Assembly: GCA_016291275.1 (NCBI GenBank)
Contig: JAEEWY010000043.1
Location: forward strand, 1-9,906
From: Methanobrevibacter sp.
GTDB taxonomy: Archaea; Methanobacteriota; Methanobacteria; Methanobacteriales; Methanobacteriaceae
DNA: 9,906 nucleotides
Reading direction: 5' to 3'
In this document: piece after piece, positions 1 through 5,965 of the stretch
Layout of the letters: each line of letters starts with the position of its first letter
How positions within the stretch are numbered: position 1 is the stretch's first letter
Translations under genes and position numbers: made by a program
Notes under the pieces: model-generated
Databases searched by the model: none
Told to the model about the DNA's origin: nothing
Seen by the model: only the letters and a program-made list of their open reading frames with translations

Positions 1-147
1 TCATCAGAAGACCTTGTACGTGACATTTTAGGAATTGATGACTACTTTAGAATAGTTGGAATATTGGCTTTGGGAATTGAAGATGGGCATATGGAAGCTT
101 ATACTCTCGATGATATCGATAATGAAAAAGTCCATTATCTTCGTTAA
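1..147 (+). CDS. Nitroreductase family protein, C-terminal fragment
   Basis: The first 147 bases are open in frame 1 and end in TAA, giving 48 residues of a gene whose start lies outside the window. The tail reads SEDLVRDILGIDDYFRIVGILALG, then ends in DNEKVHYLR. This matches the usual C-terminus of FMN-dependent nitroreductases: an (E/D)LVR-x-ILxIP-like helix, a strand with (A/S)(I/L)A(I/L)G, and a closing (Y/N)EK(I/V)HY motif. The family uses FMN and NAD(P)H, or F420H2 in some methanogen members, to reduce nitro compounds, quinones or flavins. The FMN-binding N-terminus is not visible, so the substrate cannot be judged. No clear hairpin/oligo-T terminator follows on the plus strand; the A-runs at 154-198 are T-tracts only for minus-strand transcripts. 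Confidence 0.72.
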   Translation, partial: SSEDLVRDILGIDDYFRIVGILALGIEDGHMEAYTLDDIDNEKVHYLR

Positions 148-190
148 ATTGTTAAAAAAAGAGCATTAGTTAAGATTTAAAAATTTATTT

Positions 191-252
191 AAAAAAAGCA
201 TCTTTAGAATGATTTAGGAATCTAATCCCTAAGGATTAAGATTCAATCATTC
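191..252 (-). terminator. Hairpin plus T7 terminator of the minus-strand small transcript
   Basis: Arms 207-214 and 245-252 (8 bp), 218-223 and 239-244 (6 bp), and 224-228 and 233-237 (5 bp) stack into a 19-bp hairpin. It has a four-base loop (229-232), a 3-nt bulge and a 1-nt bulge. On the minus strand it is followed after nine bases by seven Ts (191-197), and further T-runs follow at 155-161. On the plus strand no T-run follows, so the element reads as a minus-strand terminator. Confidence 0.5.
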
Positions 253-524
253 CCAATATCTAATTGCAAGAAAGTCTTGCAATCTCCCAATAGATATTGA
301 TAATCCATAAATTATCGGTTTAGTCAAAAAAGTTTAATGATAAAACTTTTTAAACTCTAATAATGAATATGAATTAAATGATATTTAAAGTTTATTAAGT
401 GATTTATAAATTGTAGGAAGTGAACTTACAAGCTAAACGAAACTCTAAAACAACTGGGAGTGTTGTTAAAAAACAAAATCTTGCAATAATGTTTTTTCCT
501 ACAATTTAAAGGTACATTATAACA

Positions 525-722
525 TCATAATAACTTATATACTATCATTATGATGATAAAGGTCATGAACCACAAGTGGATAAGGTAAATGACCAGTACC
601 ACCCAAATCTTAGATTGGATAGACATAATGACCCTCCGATAATTTATTGAATTGCCAAGTAGAATTTTATTCAAGGAAAATGATTGAAAACAATTCATGG
701 CAATATAACAAAAATGCATCAT
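525..722 (-). CDS. Candidate small membrane peptide, 65 or 33 aa
   Basis: A minus-strand frame encodes 65 residues, beginning MM with a GGAGGTG Shine-Dalgarno site at 725-731 just upstream. The second ATG (717-719) has the better SD spacing. A second in-frame ATG at 624-626 (residue 33) has its own GGAGG at 633-637, six bases away. Starting there gives a 33-residue peptide, MSIQSKIWVVLVIYLIHLW onward, that is almost entirely one transmembrane helix ending in a Lys. The N-terminal half is not clearly hydrophobic and contains an RR pair. Two well-spaced SD/start pairs in one short frame argue against chance, but no homologue was recognised. The frame also overlaps several inverted repeats, so it may instead be incidental to a structured RNA. 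Function unknown. Confidence 0.4.
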   Translation of the reverse strand: MMHFCYIAMNCFQSFSLNKILLGNSINYRRVIMSIQSKIWVVLVIYLIHLWFMTFIIIMIVYKLL

Positions 723-796
723 ATCACCTCCTGGACTTAAAGAGTTTTGATTTAGATAAAAAAATATGTTATTCCTTTTATTTATAGTTTATTTTT

Positions 797-804
797 AATA
801 TAAA
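797..804 (-). promoter_or_regulatory. Candidate TATA box for the minus-strand small transcript
   Basis: The minus strand reads TTTATATT, one base from the archaeal TTTATATA consensus. A start about 25 nt downstream would fall near 775, leaving a leader of roughly 50 nt before the SD at 725-731. In such AT-rich DNA chance matches are common, so this rests mainly on its position. Confidence 0.35.
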
Positions 805-968
805 GACTTTAAATTCATTATTTTGCTATAATATTGTTTTAATGTTGTTATAATATTTAACTTATTTTGTAAAAATATTGATTTGAAAATGAAAATTTCA
901 TATTAAAAATAAGGATTAAATTTTTTAAAAAAAGATAAAAAATAATAAAAAAATAAAAAAAGAAGTCA
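805..968. other. AT-rich spacer with no gene recognised
   Basis: This spacer separates the candidate small-transcript promoter from the aro' operon terminator hairpin. It is nearly all A and T. The minus strand carries repeated T-runs between about 900 and 960 that belong to the aro' terminator zone. A short direct repeat of TATAATATT occurs around 827-855. No ORF with an SD site, no tRNA and no convincing hairpin was seen. Confidence 0.5.
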
Positions 969-990
969 GTTAAGAGCAATTGCCCTTAAC
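969..990 (-). terminator. Terminator of the aro' operon
   Basis: A near-perfect palindrome lies 14 bases past the stop codon at 1004. Outer arms GTTAAG and CTTAAC pair over 6 bp, and after one mismatch the centre GCAATTGC continues the pairing. On the minus strand T-rich DNA with several runs of six or more Ts follows (about 900-960), as expected for archaeal termination. Confidence 0.65.
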
Positions 991-1003
991 GATTTAAAAA
1001 AAG

Positions 1004-2134
1004 TTATTGCTCAATGATCTGTTCATCAATAGCCATACCAAAATGTCTTGCGCTATCGTCAATAAATCCTTTGACTTTCATTCCAGGCTCTAGAACTGAA
1101 ACGGAAATCGGTTCATTATTCTCATCGACTAATCTTATGGTTTCTGCATTTTGAACCAATGACCTTATTTTCATATCCTCATATTCCGCTTCAATCAAAA
1201 GAAGAGGCCTTTTTTCTATCTTGGATCTGCCAACAATAGACTTTTTGGTCTTTCCATCCTTATCAACAATCAATACCTCATCACCTGTTTCAAGTTCACT
1301 TAGGTATCTTGTCTTGTTGCCTGGAACCATGACATAAGCTTGTACAGGACCTGCATTTACTCTAAATGGTCTTGATGCCACATATTCGCTTTCCAAGCTT
1401 TCGCTGTGAATGAAAAACATTGCTTTAGAATAGGAACCAATTAGCATTCCTTCTCCAGGTTTCATCATGGTTGTAGTGTCAATGCATACTCTGTCTCCAG
1501 AGCCTACTGGCTCAACATTGGTGATTGTCAAGTCCTTTAAGGAATAACTTTCTGTAGAAAGCTCATCAATCAAGTTTGCAATGTCTTTAATCTGTGCAAA
1601 TTCCTGTGGCTCGAATATGACTCCATCAGTGCCCACTTCCAAGGTTTCCATAGCCACTTTCGCATCATCTGCAGTCTTTACAGCAGCTATTATGTTCACA
1701 TTTTCCTTTTGAAGGTCTGCAATGATGTTTTCAAGGGGAATGATTGTCCAATCGGTTGCTACAAGGATTATATAGTCAACAACTCTGCCTAATGTCACTG
1801 CCAATTGCTCATGCAACTTGTCGGTAATGACTATATAGGCACAGACAGTTTTTCCACTGTTTTTAGCTTCATTTGCTTTAGCTAAATCTGCTGATTCATT
1901 CAAGTTGTCCTTAAGCTCAAGAGTGCCGTCTCCTTCACCGTCAATTCCAACCAAATAAATGTCAGCATCGTCATCATTGGAAATTATCTTGAAGTTTCCA
2001 ACTTTTCTGATGTTTTCACTGTCTTCTGTATCAAGAACGTAATCGATTCCTGATTCAAGTGCTGTTGTGATGAATTCTTTCTTATCGTCCCAATCTGCTT
2101 TTGGGGACATAATCCAAGCGAATTTATTTGACAA
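1004..2134 (-). CDS. aroB': 3-dehydroquinate synthase II (archaeal type)
   Basis: The 376-residue product begins MSNKFAWIMSPK and has the character of archaeal 3-dehydroquinate synthase II (MJ1249 type), unrelated to bacterial AroB. The enzyme performs an NAD-dependent oxidative deamination and cyclisation of 2-amino-3,7-dideoxy-D-threo-hept-6-ulosonate (ADH) to 3-dehydroquinate in the cytoplasm. Recognisable blocks are the N-terminal WxxSPKADWDDKKEFITTALESG and the central VEPVGSGDRVCIDTT, followed by GEGMLIGSYSKAMFFIHSE and RPFRVNAGPVQAY. Length is close to the family norm. The start is TTG at 2132-2134, chosen because AAGGAG (2142-2147) sits seven bases upstream and the conserved N-terminus begins right there. 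It lies 70 bases downstream of ADH synthase, which makes its substrate, on the same strand with no terminator between them, so the two are probably co-transcribed. Confidence 0.95.
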   Translation of the reverse strand: MSNKFAWIMSPKADWDDKKEFITTALESGIDYVLDTEDSENIRKVGNFKIISNDDDADIYLVGIDGEGDGTLELKDNLNESADLAKANEAKNSGKTVCAYIVITDKLHEQLAVTLGRVVDYIILVATDWTIIPLENIIADLQKENVNIIAAVKTADDAKVAMETLEVGTDGVIFEPQEFAQIKDIANLIDELSTESYSLKDLTITNVEPVGSGDRVCIDTTTMMKPGEGMLIGSYSKAMFFIHSESLESEYVASRPFRVNAGPVQAYVMVPGNKTRYLSELETGDEVLIVDKDGKTKKSIVGRSKIEKRPLLLIEAEYEDMKIRSLVQNAETIRLVDENNEPISVSVLEPGMKVKGFIDDSARHFGMAIDEQIIEQ

Positions 2135-2204
2135 TTTTAATCTCCTTAAATTTTTCTAATTTTGATTGTTGATATCTTTGAACAATTTTATAAATATGAT
2201 TTAT

Positions 2205-3002
2205 TTAATCGAGGAATTTCAATGCTTCTTCAACATCCAAATCATTGTGAACTACTTCTGCAATAGCTCTTGTGATCTTTCCAGGGTTTTCAGCTTGGAA
2301 AAGGTTTCTTCCAAATGCTACACCTGCTCCTCCAACTTCAAGGGAATCCCTTACCATTTCTAAAAGTTCCCTATCGGTTTCAACTTTAGGTCCTCCTGCA
2401 ATGACTACAGGAACCAATGCTCCATCCACTACTTCCTTGAATGAGTCTGGATCACCGGTATAATTGGTTTTTACAATGTCCACACCAAGTTCAGAACCTA
2501 CACGTGCTGCATGCTTTACCATTTCAACATCATGCTCGTTTTCCACTTTTTGACCTCTTGGGTACATCATTGCTAAAAGTGGAATTCCCCAGTAACTGCA
2601 GGTTTCAGAGATTTCACCAAGTTCCATAAGCATTTCAGGTTCGGTTTCAGAACCGATGTTCACATGCACGGATACTGCATCTGCACCTAATTGGATAGCC
2701 TTTTCAACACTGGTTACAGTTACCTTGTTGTTTGGATCAGGGCTTAATGAGGTACTTGCAGACAAGTGTACAATAAGACCTATATCCTTACCGTATCCTC
2801 TGTGTCCGAGTCCTACAATACCTTTGTGCATCAATATTGCATTTGCTCCACCTTGGGAGATGCTTTCAACTGTTTCATCCATGTTAATTATTCCTTTGAT
2901 TGGACCACTTGATACACCATGGTCCATAGGAGCAATTACGGTTCTTCCGGTTTTTCTATTGAAAATCCTTTCTAAACGAATTCTTTTTCCTATTTCAGTC
3001 AT
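2205..3002 (-). CDS. aroA': 2-amino-3,7-dideoxy-D-threo-hept-6-ulosonate (ADH) synthase
   Basis: This 265-residue class I aldolase-type TIM barrel is the archaeal ADH synthase (MJ0400 type). It condenses aspartate semialdehyde with 6-deoxy-5-ketofructose 1-phosphate, the first committed step of the archaeal route to dehydroquinate. Family landmarks are visible: APMDHG with Asp27, AMMYPRG with Tyr147, DIVKTNYTG with the Schiff-base Lys178, and the phosphate-binding IAGGPK (202-206) and GVAFGRN (227-233) loops. Relative to MJ0400 numbering the catalytic Asp/Tyr/Lys set shows a constant offset of six. The start is ATG at 3000-3002, with AAAGGAG (3012-3018) nine bases upstream. It is the first gene of a two-gene operon with 3-dehydroquinate synthase II. 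The long plus-strand frames over this gene are antisense shadows. Confidence 0.96.
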   Translation of the reverse strand: MTEIGKRIRLERIFNRKTGRTVIAPMDHGVSSGPIKGIINMDETVESISQGGANAILMHKGIVGLGHRGYGKDIGLIVHLSASTSLSPDPNNKVTVTSVEKAIQLGADAVSVHVNIGSETEPEMLMELGEISETCSYWGIPLLAMMYPRGQKVENEHDVEMVKHAARVGSELGVDIVKTNYTGDPDSFKEVVDGALVPVVIAGGPKVETDRELLEMVRDSLEVGGAGVAFGRNLFQAENPGKITRAIAEVVHNDLDVEEALKFLD

Positions 3003-3023
3003 AAGATTAGTCTCCTTTTAATA

Positions 3024-3061
3024 TAATTAAATTATATAAAATTTTAATTAAATTATATAAA
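3024..3061 (-). promoter_or_regulatory. aro' operon promoter with tandem duplicated TATA element
   Basis: A 17-bp sequence (minus strand TTTATATAATTTAATTA) occurs twice, at 3024-3040 and 3045-3061, with a 21-bp period. Each copy contains the consensus TTTATATA (3033-3040 and 3054-3061). The distal copy predicts a start near 3032, leaving a short leader that includes the SD at 3012-3018. The proximal copy would start inside the SD, so it may be an operator-like or decoy copy. Confidence 0.6.
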
Positions 3062-3077
3062 TATTTTATAATTTAAG

Positions 3078-3102
3078 TTACCATTTAAATATTTAATGGT
3101 AA
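3078..3102. promoter_or_regulatory. Inverted repeat upstream of the aro' TATA box
   Basis: TTACCATT (3078-3085) and AATGGTAA (3095-3102) form perfect 8-bp arms around a 9-bp AT core. The repeat lies about 17 bp upstream of the distal aro' TATA box, where an activator or repressor could bind. The regulator is unknown. The arm order (TACC first, GGTA second) is the reverse of the NrpR operator. Confidence 0.4.
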
Positions 3103-3145
3103 GATATAAAAGTTTTATCATGTTTGAAAAAATTATAAGAAATTT

Positions 3146-3183
3146 AATGTATATTTTTATACATTAATGTATTTTTAAATACA
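3146..3183. promoter_or_regulatory. Paired inverted repeats upstream of marR
   Basis: Two adjacent palindromes occur: AATGTATA-TTTT-TATACATT (3146-3165) and TGTATTT-TT-AAATACA (3168-3183). They share TGTAT/ATACA half-sites, and two more ATACA half-sites lie at 3235 and 3242, flanking the expected marR transcription start. This is the usual form of a self-regulating MarR operator cluster; assignment to this MarR is an inference. Confidence 0.45.
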
Positions 3184-3201
3184 ATAATTATTTTGTAATT
3201 T

Positions 3202-3209
3202 TTTATATA
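3202..3209 (+). promoter_or_regulatory. TATA box of the marR gene
   Basis: A perfect TTTATATA at 3202-3209 predicts a start near 3230 and a leader of about 65 nt before the regulator gene. The surrounding 12-mer TTTATATATAAA is palindromic, so it could in principle direct either strand. Confidence 0.5.
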
Positions 3210-3295
3210 TAAATCTTTTTGAAATTGGATGAAAATACACGATACATTAACCTATTTTAGTTATTTTTAAATAATTGTAGTGATAAAAAAAGAAT

Positions 3296-3751
3296 ATGAT
3301 GAGCGAAAAAACAAATGATGGATTTTATGATTACAATCGTTTAGGGGACCTTTTATTCATTTTCCATAAGAATCATAAAACCTATTTAAACAATGCCTTG
3401 GCACAGTACGACTTGAATTTGATTCAAGTATTGTGCATGCTTAGAGTGTACAACGAGGAAAACCTAAATCAAAAGGACTTATCAGATAGCCTTTACATTA
3501 CAAAAGGAGCCATCACCAAAGCTATCAGGAAATTGGAATCCAATGGAATCATTATAAGGGAACAGTCAAAAGTAGATAAAAGGCATAACATCCTAAAGTT
3601 ATCCCAAAAGGGAAAGGATCTTATCCCAATTTTAGAAGAGATCAATAATGAATGGGAAGAGAAAATGGGATTGGATAATCTCGATGACGAATTCTTCAAT
3701 ACATTCATTGACTTAGCATTCAAGTCTGCTGAATTAAATGATTGGGAATGA
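3296..3751 (+). CDS. MarR-family transcriptional regulator
   Basis: The 151-residue protein has the length and layout of MarR dimeric winged-helix repressors. An N-terminal helix (about 14-37) is followed by a winged helix: LNQKDLSDSLYITKGAITKAIRKLESNGII (57-86) gives the helix-turn-helix and recognition helix, and REQSKVDKRHNILKLSQKG (88-106) gives the wing with the DKR motif. A C-terminal dimerisation helix ends in LAFKSAELNDWE. Either ATG (3296 or 3299) may start it; only a weak AGTGAT SD lies upstream. The regulator precedes the hydroxyacyl-CoA-dehydrogenase-like gene on the same strand after 170 bases and faces away from the aro' operon, so it could control either, or itself through the repeats at 3146-3183. 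Ligand unknown. Confidence 0.9.
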   Translation: MMSEKTNDGFYDYNRLGDLLFIFHKNHKTYLNNALAQYDLNLIQVLCMLRVYNEENLNQKDLSDSLYITKGAITKAIRKLESNGIIIREQSKVDKRHNILKLSQKGKDLIPILEEINNEWEEKMGLDNLDDEFFNTFIDLAFKSAELNDWE

Positions 3752-3760
3752 ATTAACTAT

Positions 3761-3773
3761 TTTTTAATTTTTG
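3761..3773 (+). terminator. Oligo-T termination tract after marR
   Basis: TTTTTTAATTTTT begins about ten bases past the stop codon of the regulator. There is no GC-containing hairpin, but archaeal RNA polymerase terminates at such T-runs. Confidence 0.35.
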
Positions 3774-3853
3774 TAATAATTATATCCAACAAACTCTTTT
3801 TTAAAATCATTTATAAAATTTTAAATATCTTAATTTTTATAATAGTATACAAG

Positions 3854-3898
3854 TAAACTATATTTTATTTTTTTGATTTTTTTATTCCATATAGTTTA
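3854..3898. promoter_or_regulatory. Perfect 10-bp inverted repeat upstream of the dehydrogenase gene
   Basis: TAAACTATAT (3854-3863) and ATATAGTTTA (3889-3898) are exact reverse complements 25 bp apart. A candidate TATA element, TTTTATAATAG (about 3834-3844), would place transcription initiation near 3863, at the left arm. The pair could be a double operator, possibly for the MarR protein just upstream, or a leader hairpin. Confidence 0.45.
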
Positions 3899-3921
3899 TA
3901 ACAAATTACTTGGTGATAAAA

Positions 3922-4857
3922 ATGGATATTAAAAAAGTTGTAGTAGCTGGTGGAGGAGTACTCGGTAGTCAAATCGCTTATCAATCTGCTTTCTGCGGTT
4001 TTGATGTAACAGTTTGGCTTAGAAGCGAAGGCTCAATTGAAAGGGCTAAACCAAAATTCGAAAGATTATTGAACATTTACCTTAGCTCTCTCGAAGCAAT
4101 GAAAACCGATAAATCTGCATACTGCAGAGGATTTAGCAAAACTCCTGACCTTAGCGATGAAGAAATAGATGCATTGAAAGAACAAGCCCAAAAAGCATTC
4201 GACAGCTTGACCTTAACAACAAGCTATGAAGAAGCAGCAGAAGATGCAGACCTTGTTATTGAAGCAATTGCAGAAGACCCTGAACAAAAGATCCCATTCT
4301 ATGAAGAATTGGCAAAATACTTACCTGAAAAGACAATTGTTGTAACCAACTCATCTACATTGCTCCCAAGTCAGTTTGCAGAACACACTGGACGTCCTGA
4401 AAAGTACCTTGCATTCCACTTTGCAAACAATATTTGGGCTCAAAACACTGCTGAAGTAATGCCACACCCTGGAACCGACCAACAATACTTCGATGCAATC
4501 GTTCAATTTGCAGAAGACATCAACATGGTCCCAATCAAAGTATTGAAAGAACAACCAGGATATGTGCTCAACTCCTTGCTTGTACCATTCCTTTCTGCAG
4601 GACAAGCTTTATGGGCAGAGGAAGTGGCAGACCCTGAAACAATTGACTTGACCTGGAGACTTGCTACAGGTTCACCAAATGGACCTTTCCAAATCTTGGA
4701 CATTGTAGGTCTCGTAACTGCATATAACATCGGTATTATGGATCCAAGGTCTCAAGACCCTAATACAACCCAAGGAAAAATAGCTAAAAAGCTTAAAGAA
4801 AAAATAGACAAGGGCGAAACCGGTATCAATGCAGGAAAAGGTTTCTACGAATACTAA
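3922..4857 (+). CDS. 3-hydroxyacyl-CoA dehydrogenase-like protein
   Basis: This 311-residue protein has the two-domain 3-hydroxyacyl-CoA dehydrogenase fold. The N-terminal Rossmann motif is VVVAGGGVLGSQIA (6-19). The active-site set is recognisable: Ser in TNSST (142-146), His166 in FHFANN, Glu178 in TAEVM at the usual +12 spacing, and Asn217 in PGYVLNSLLVPF. The C-terminal domain has GSPNGPFQILDIVGL and ends in the signature GKGFYEY. The ATG at 3922 is preferred over a TTG twelve bases upstream because the SD GGTGAT (3912-3917) ends four bases before it. The family oxidises L-3-hydroxyacyl-CoA (or related hydroxy acids) with NAD. It is slightly longer than the usual 280-290 residues, with extra sequence around 55-95, and HFANN replaces the usual HFFNP. 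No thiolase or enoyl-CoA hydratase is nearby, so the substrate is open. The gene looks less AT-rich than its neighbours. Confidence 0.85.
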   Translation: MDIKKVVVAGGGVLGSQIAYQSAFCGFDVTVWLRSEGSIERAKPKFERLLNIYLSSLEAMKTDKSAYCRGFSKTPDLSDEEIDALKEQAQKAFDSLTLTTSYEEAAEDADLVIEAIAEDPEQKIPFYEELAKYLPEKTIVVTNSSTLLPSQFAEHTGRPEKYLAFHFANNIWAQNTAEVMPHPGTDQQYFDAIVQFAEDINMVPIKVLKEQPGYVLNSLLVPFLSAGQALWAEEVADPETIDLTWRLATGSPNGPFQILDIVGLVTAYNIGIMDPRSQDPNTTQGKIAKKLKEKIDKGETGINAGKGFYEY

Positions 4858-4895
4858 ATGAGAAAATTTGTATTTTAACTATTTTTAATAATTTT

Positions 4896-4923
4896 GAAAA
4901 TAAATGAGAAATCATTTATTTTC
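4896..4923 (+). terminator. Terminator hairpin with GAAA tetraloop
   Basis: A 12-bp perfect stem (4896-4907 with 4912-4923) closes a GAAA loop 38 bases after the dehydrogenase stop codon, and T-rich sequence follows on the plus strand (TTTTTTT from about 4927). It lies between convergent genes. The A-rich left side gives T-runs on the minus strand, so it may also stop transcripts of the transporter gene. Confidence 0.7.
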
Positions 4924-4977
4924 CCATTTTTTTATCTTCTTTTCATCCCTATTTTTCTATTTTTATTAAATTTATTT

Positions 4978-5886
4978 TCAATTGGTTTTCATTAGGAATC
5001 TTAAGTATTTGTATGAAACGAATATCACTAAAACCAATGCTATAATCGCTTGAATGTAAAACAAATAGTTCAATATGCCTAATCCAAAGAACTTATAGGC
5101 TTCACCAGTAGCTATTGCACTTATTACAAATGGAAATGTAAATGCTGAAAAGCTTGGCATAAACTGAAGTTTTTCAATAGCTAACAATTTGATTGCTTGG
5201 AAAATTGCAAAAATATAAAAAATAAATGCTCCTATGTAGATTAAGCTCAAAAAGTTTCCATCAATATTCATTGCGTTCACGTATCCAACAATAAGGATTG
5301 ATAAAAGTGCAGTGTAGATGCAAATGAATGGTTTATTTTTATCCTCTATTGAAGTAAACTTAAGGTATCTGTATGAGACTAAAATGAGTGTTGGTATCAT
5401 CAAGACAAATCCTATTCCAAAGAAGATGAATCCATATTGTTGCAGATTATAGGCAGGTGCTGTAATTGCAGCCATAGTTATTCCAATGTAAACAATCCAC
5501 CAGGTTGCAAATACGTTTTCAATGTCAAAATTCTTTAAAACATAATTCTTTGTAAATAAAATGAAAATTGATAAGTGTATGATTATTCCTAAAATCCATA
5601 TTCCAATGGCAATGCTTTCGGACAATGGCATGAACAATGGTTTTAGGTATGTACTGAAAAGCATTAAAGCCATTGAAAATGTACCGAATGTGCTTAATGC
5701 AATCAGATTGTTCAATTCATTGTTGAATGCATCAAAGTGCAAAACTAGTTTTAATAGAATTAGGAATATCAACAATGATCCAATTATAAAAAATATGCTG
5801 CTGAAATCAGTGAATATTTTGCCTAATGATAAAATAGCCAAAATAAGTCCAGTGATTGCCAAAGGTAGATTTTTTATAATGTTCAT
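4978..5886 (-). CDS. SLAC1/TDT-family transporter or anion channel
   Basis: The 302-residue protein is nearly all hydrophobic, with ten predicted membrane segments at roughly 6-24, 29-51, 61-81, 89-111, 128-145, 151-174, 187-206, 212-232, 247-264 and 271-296. That count and length fit the tellurite-resistance/dicarboxylate transporter (TDT, TehA/MAE1/SLAC1) family. Typical blocks are present: ATWWIVYIGITMAAITAP in segment 5 and SFSAFTFPFVISAIAT in segment 9. Members move C4-dicarboxylates, sulfite, nitrate or chloride; the substrate here cannot be read from sequence. The ATG at 5884-5886 has no SD; the bases just upstream are T- and A-rich, so translation may depend on a short leader. It is on the same strand as the monooxygenase gene, but a terminator (5966-5985) separates them, so it is probably transcribed alone. 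Its 3' end is convergent with the dehydrogenase gene. Confidence 0.75.
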   Translation of the reverse strand: MNIIKNLPLAITGLILAILSLGKIFTDFSSIFFIIGSLLIFLILLKLVLHFDAFNNELNNLIALSTFGTFSMALMLFSTYLKPLFMPLSESIAIGIWILGIIIHLSIFILFTKNYVLKNFDIENVFATWWIVYIGITMAAITAPAYNLQQYGFIFFGIGFVLMIPTLILVSYRYLKFTSIEDKNKPFICIYTALLSILIVGYVNAMNIDGNFLSLIYIGAFIFYIFAIFQAIKLLAIEKLQFMPSFSAFTFPFVISAIATGEAYKFFGLGILNYLFYIQAIIALVLVIFVSYKYLRFLMKTN

Positions 5887-5965
5887 AATAATAGTTTAAA
5901 AAAAGGGCATAATAAAATTTTGTATCAATGAAGTTAATTATTATAGAGTGTGTTAAAAATAGAAA

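Larger units (their letters stand above)
190..775 (-). ncRNA. Candidate structured minus-strand transcript with small ORF
   Basis: This stretch holds an unusual density of inverted repeats and no conventional gene. A 13-bp perfect stem pairs 407-419 with 496-508 and encloses a smaller hairpin (449-454 with 462-467). A second hairpin pairs 254-261 with 292-299 around an inner 9-bp stem (263-271 with 275-283). A third pairs 207-214 with 245-252 around 218-228/233-244. Shorter repeats lie at 523-531/547-555, 561-566/589-594 and 651-657/698-704. Direction is inferred: on the minus strand a near-consensus TATA box lies at 797-804, and the last hairpin is followed by a T7 run at 191-197. The ends given are estimates: an expected start about 25 nt from the TATA box, and the T-run. 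No known RNA family was recognised. Confidence 0.4.

Noticed and set aside
200..520. Known large RNAs (RNase P, SRP, group II intron domain V) or a CRISPR array
   Set aside because: None of the conserved sequence cores of these RNAs was found, and there are no regularly spaced direct repeats.
725..734. Plus-strand ATCACCTCCT-like bases resembling the 3' end of 16S rRNA
   Set aside because: Upstream sequence does not resemble 16S rRNA. The bases are better explained as the complement of a GGAGGTG Shine-Dalgarno site serving the minus-strand small ORF.
2656..3021. 121-residue plus-strand frame opposite ADH synthase
   Set aside because: It is antisense to a clear enzyme gene, has no SD site, and its protein shows no family features.
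3078..3102. Possible NrpR nitrogen operator
   Set aside because: NrpR sites read GGTA/GGAA first and TACC/TTCC second with six bases between. Here the order is reversed and the spacing longer.
3910..3921. Upstream TTG start adding MVIK to the dehydrogenase
   Set aside because: The TTG/GTG bases form part of the GGTGAT SD for the ATG at 3922.
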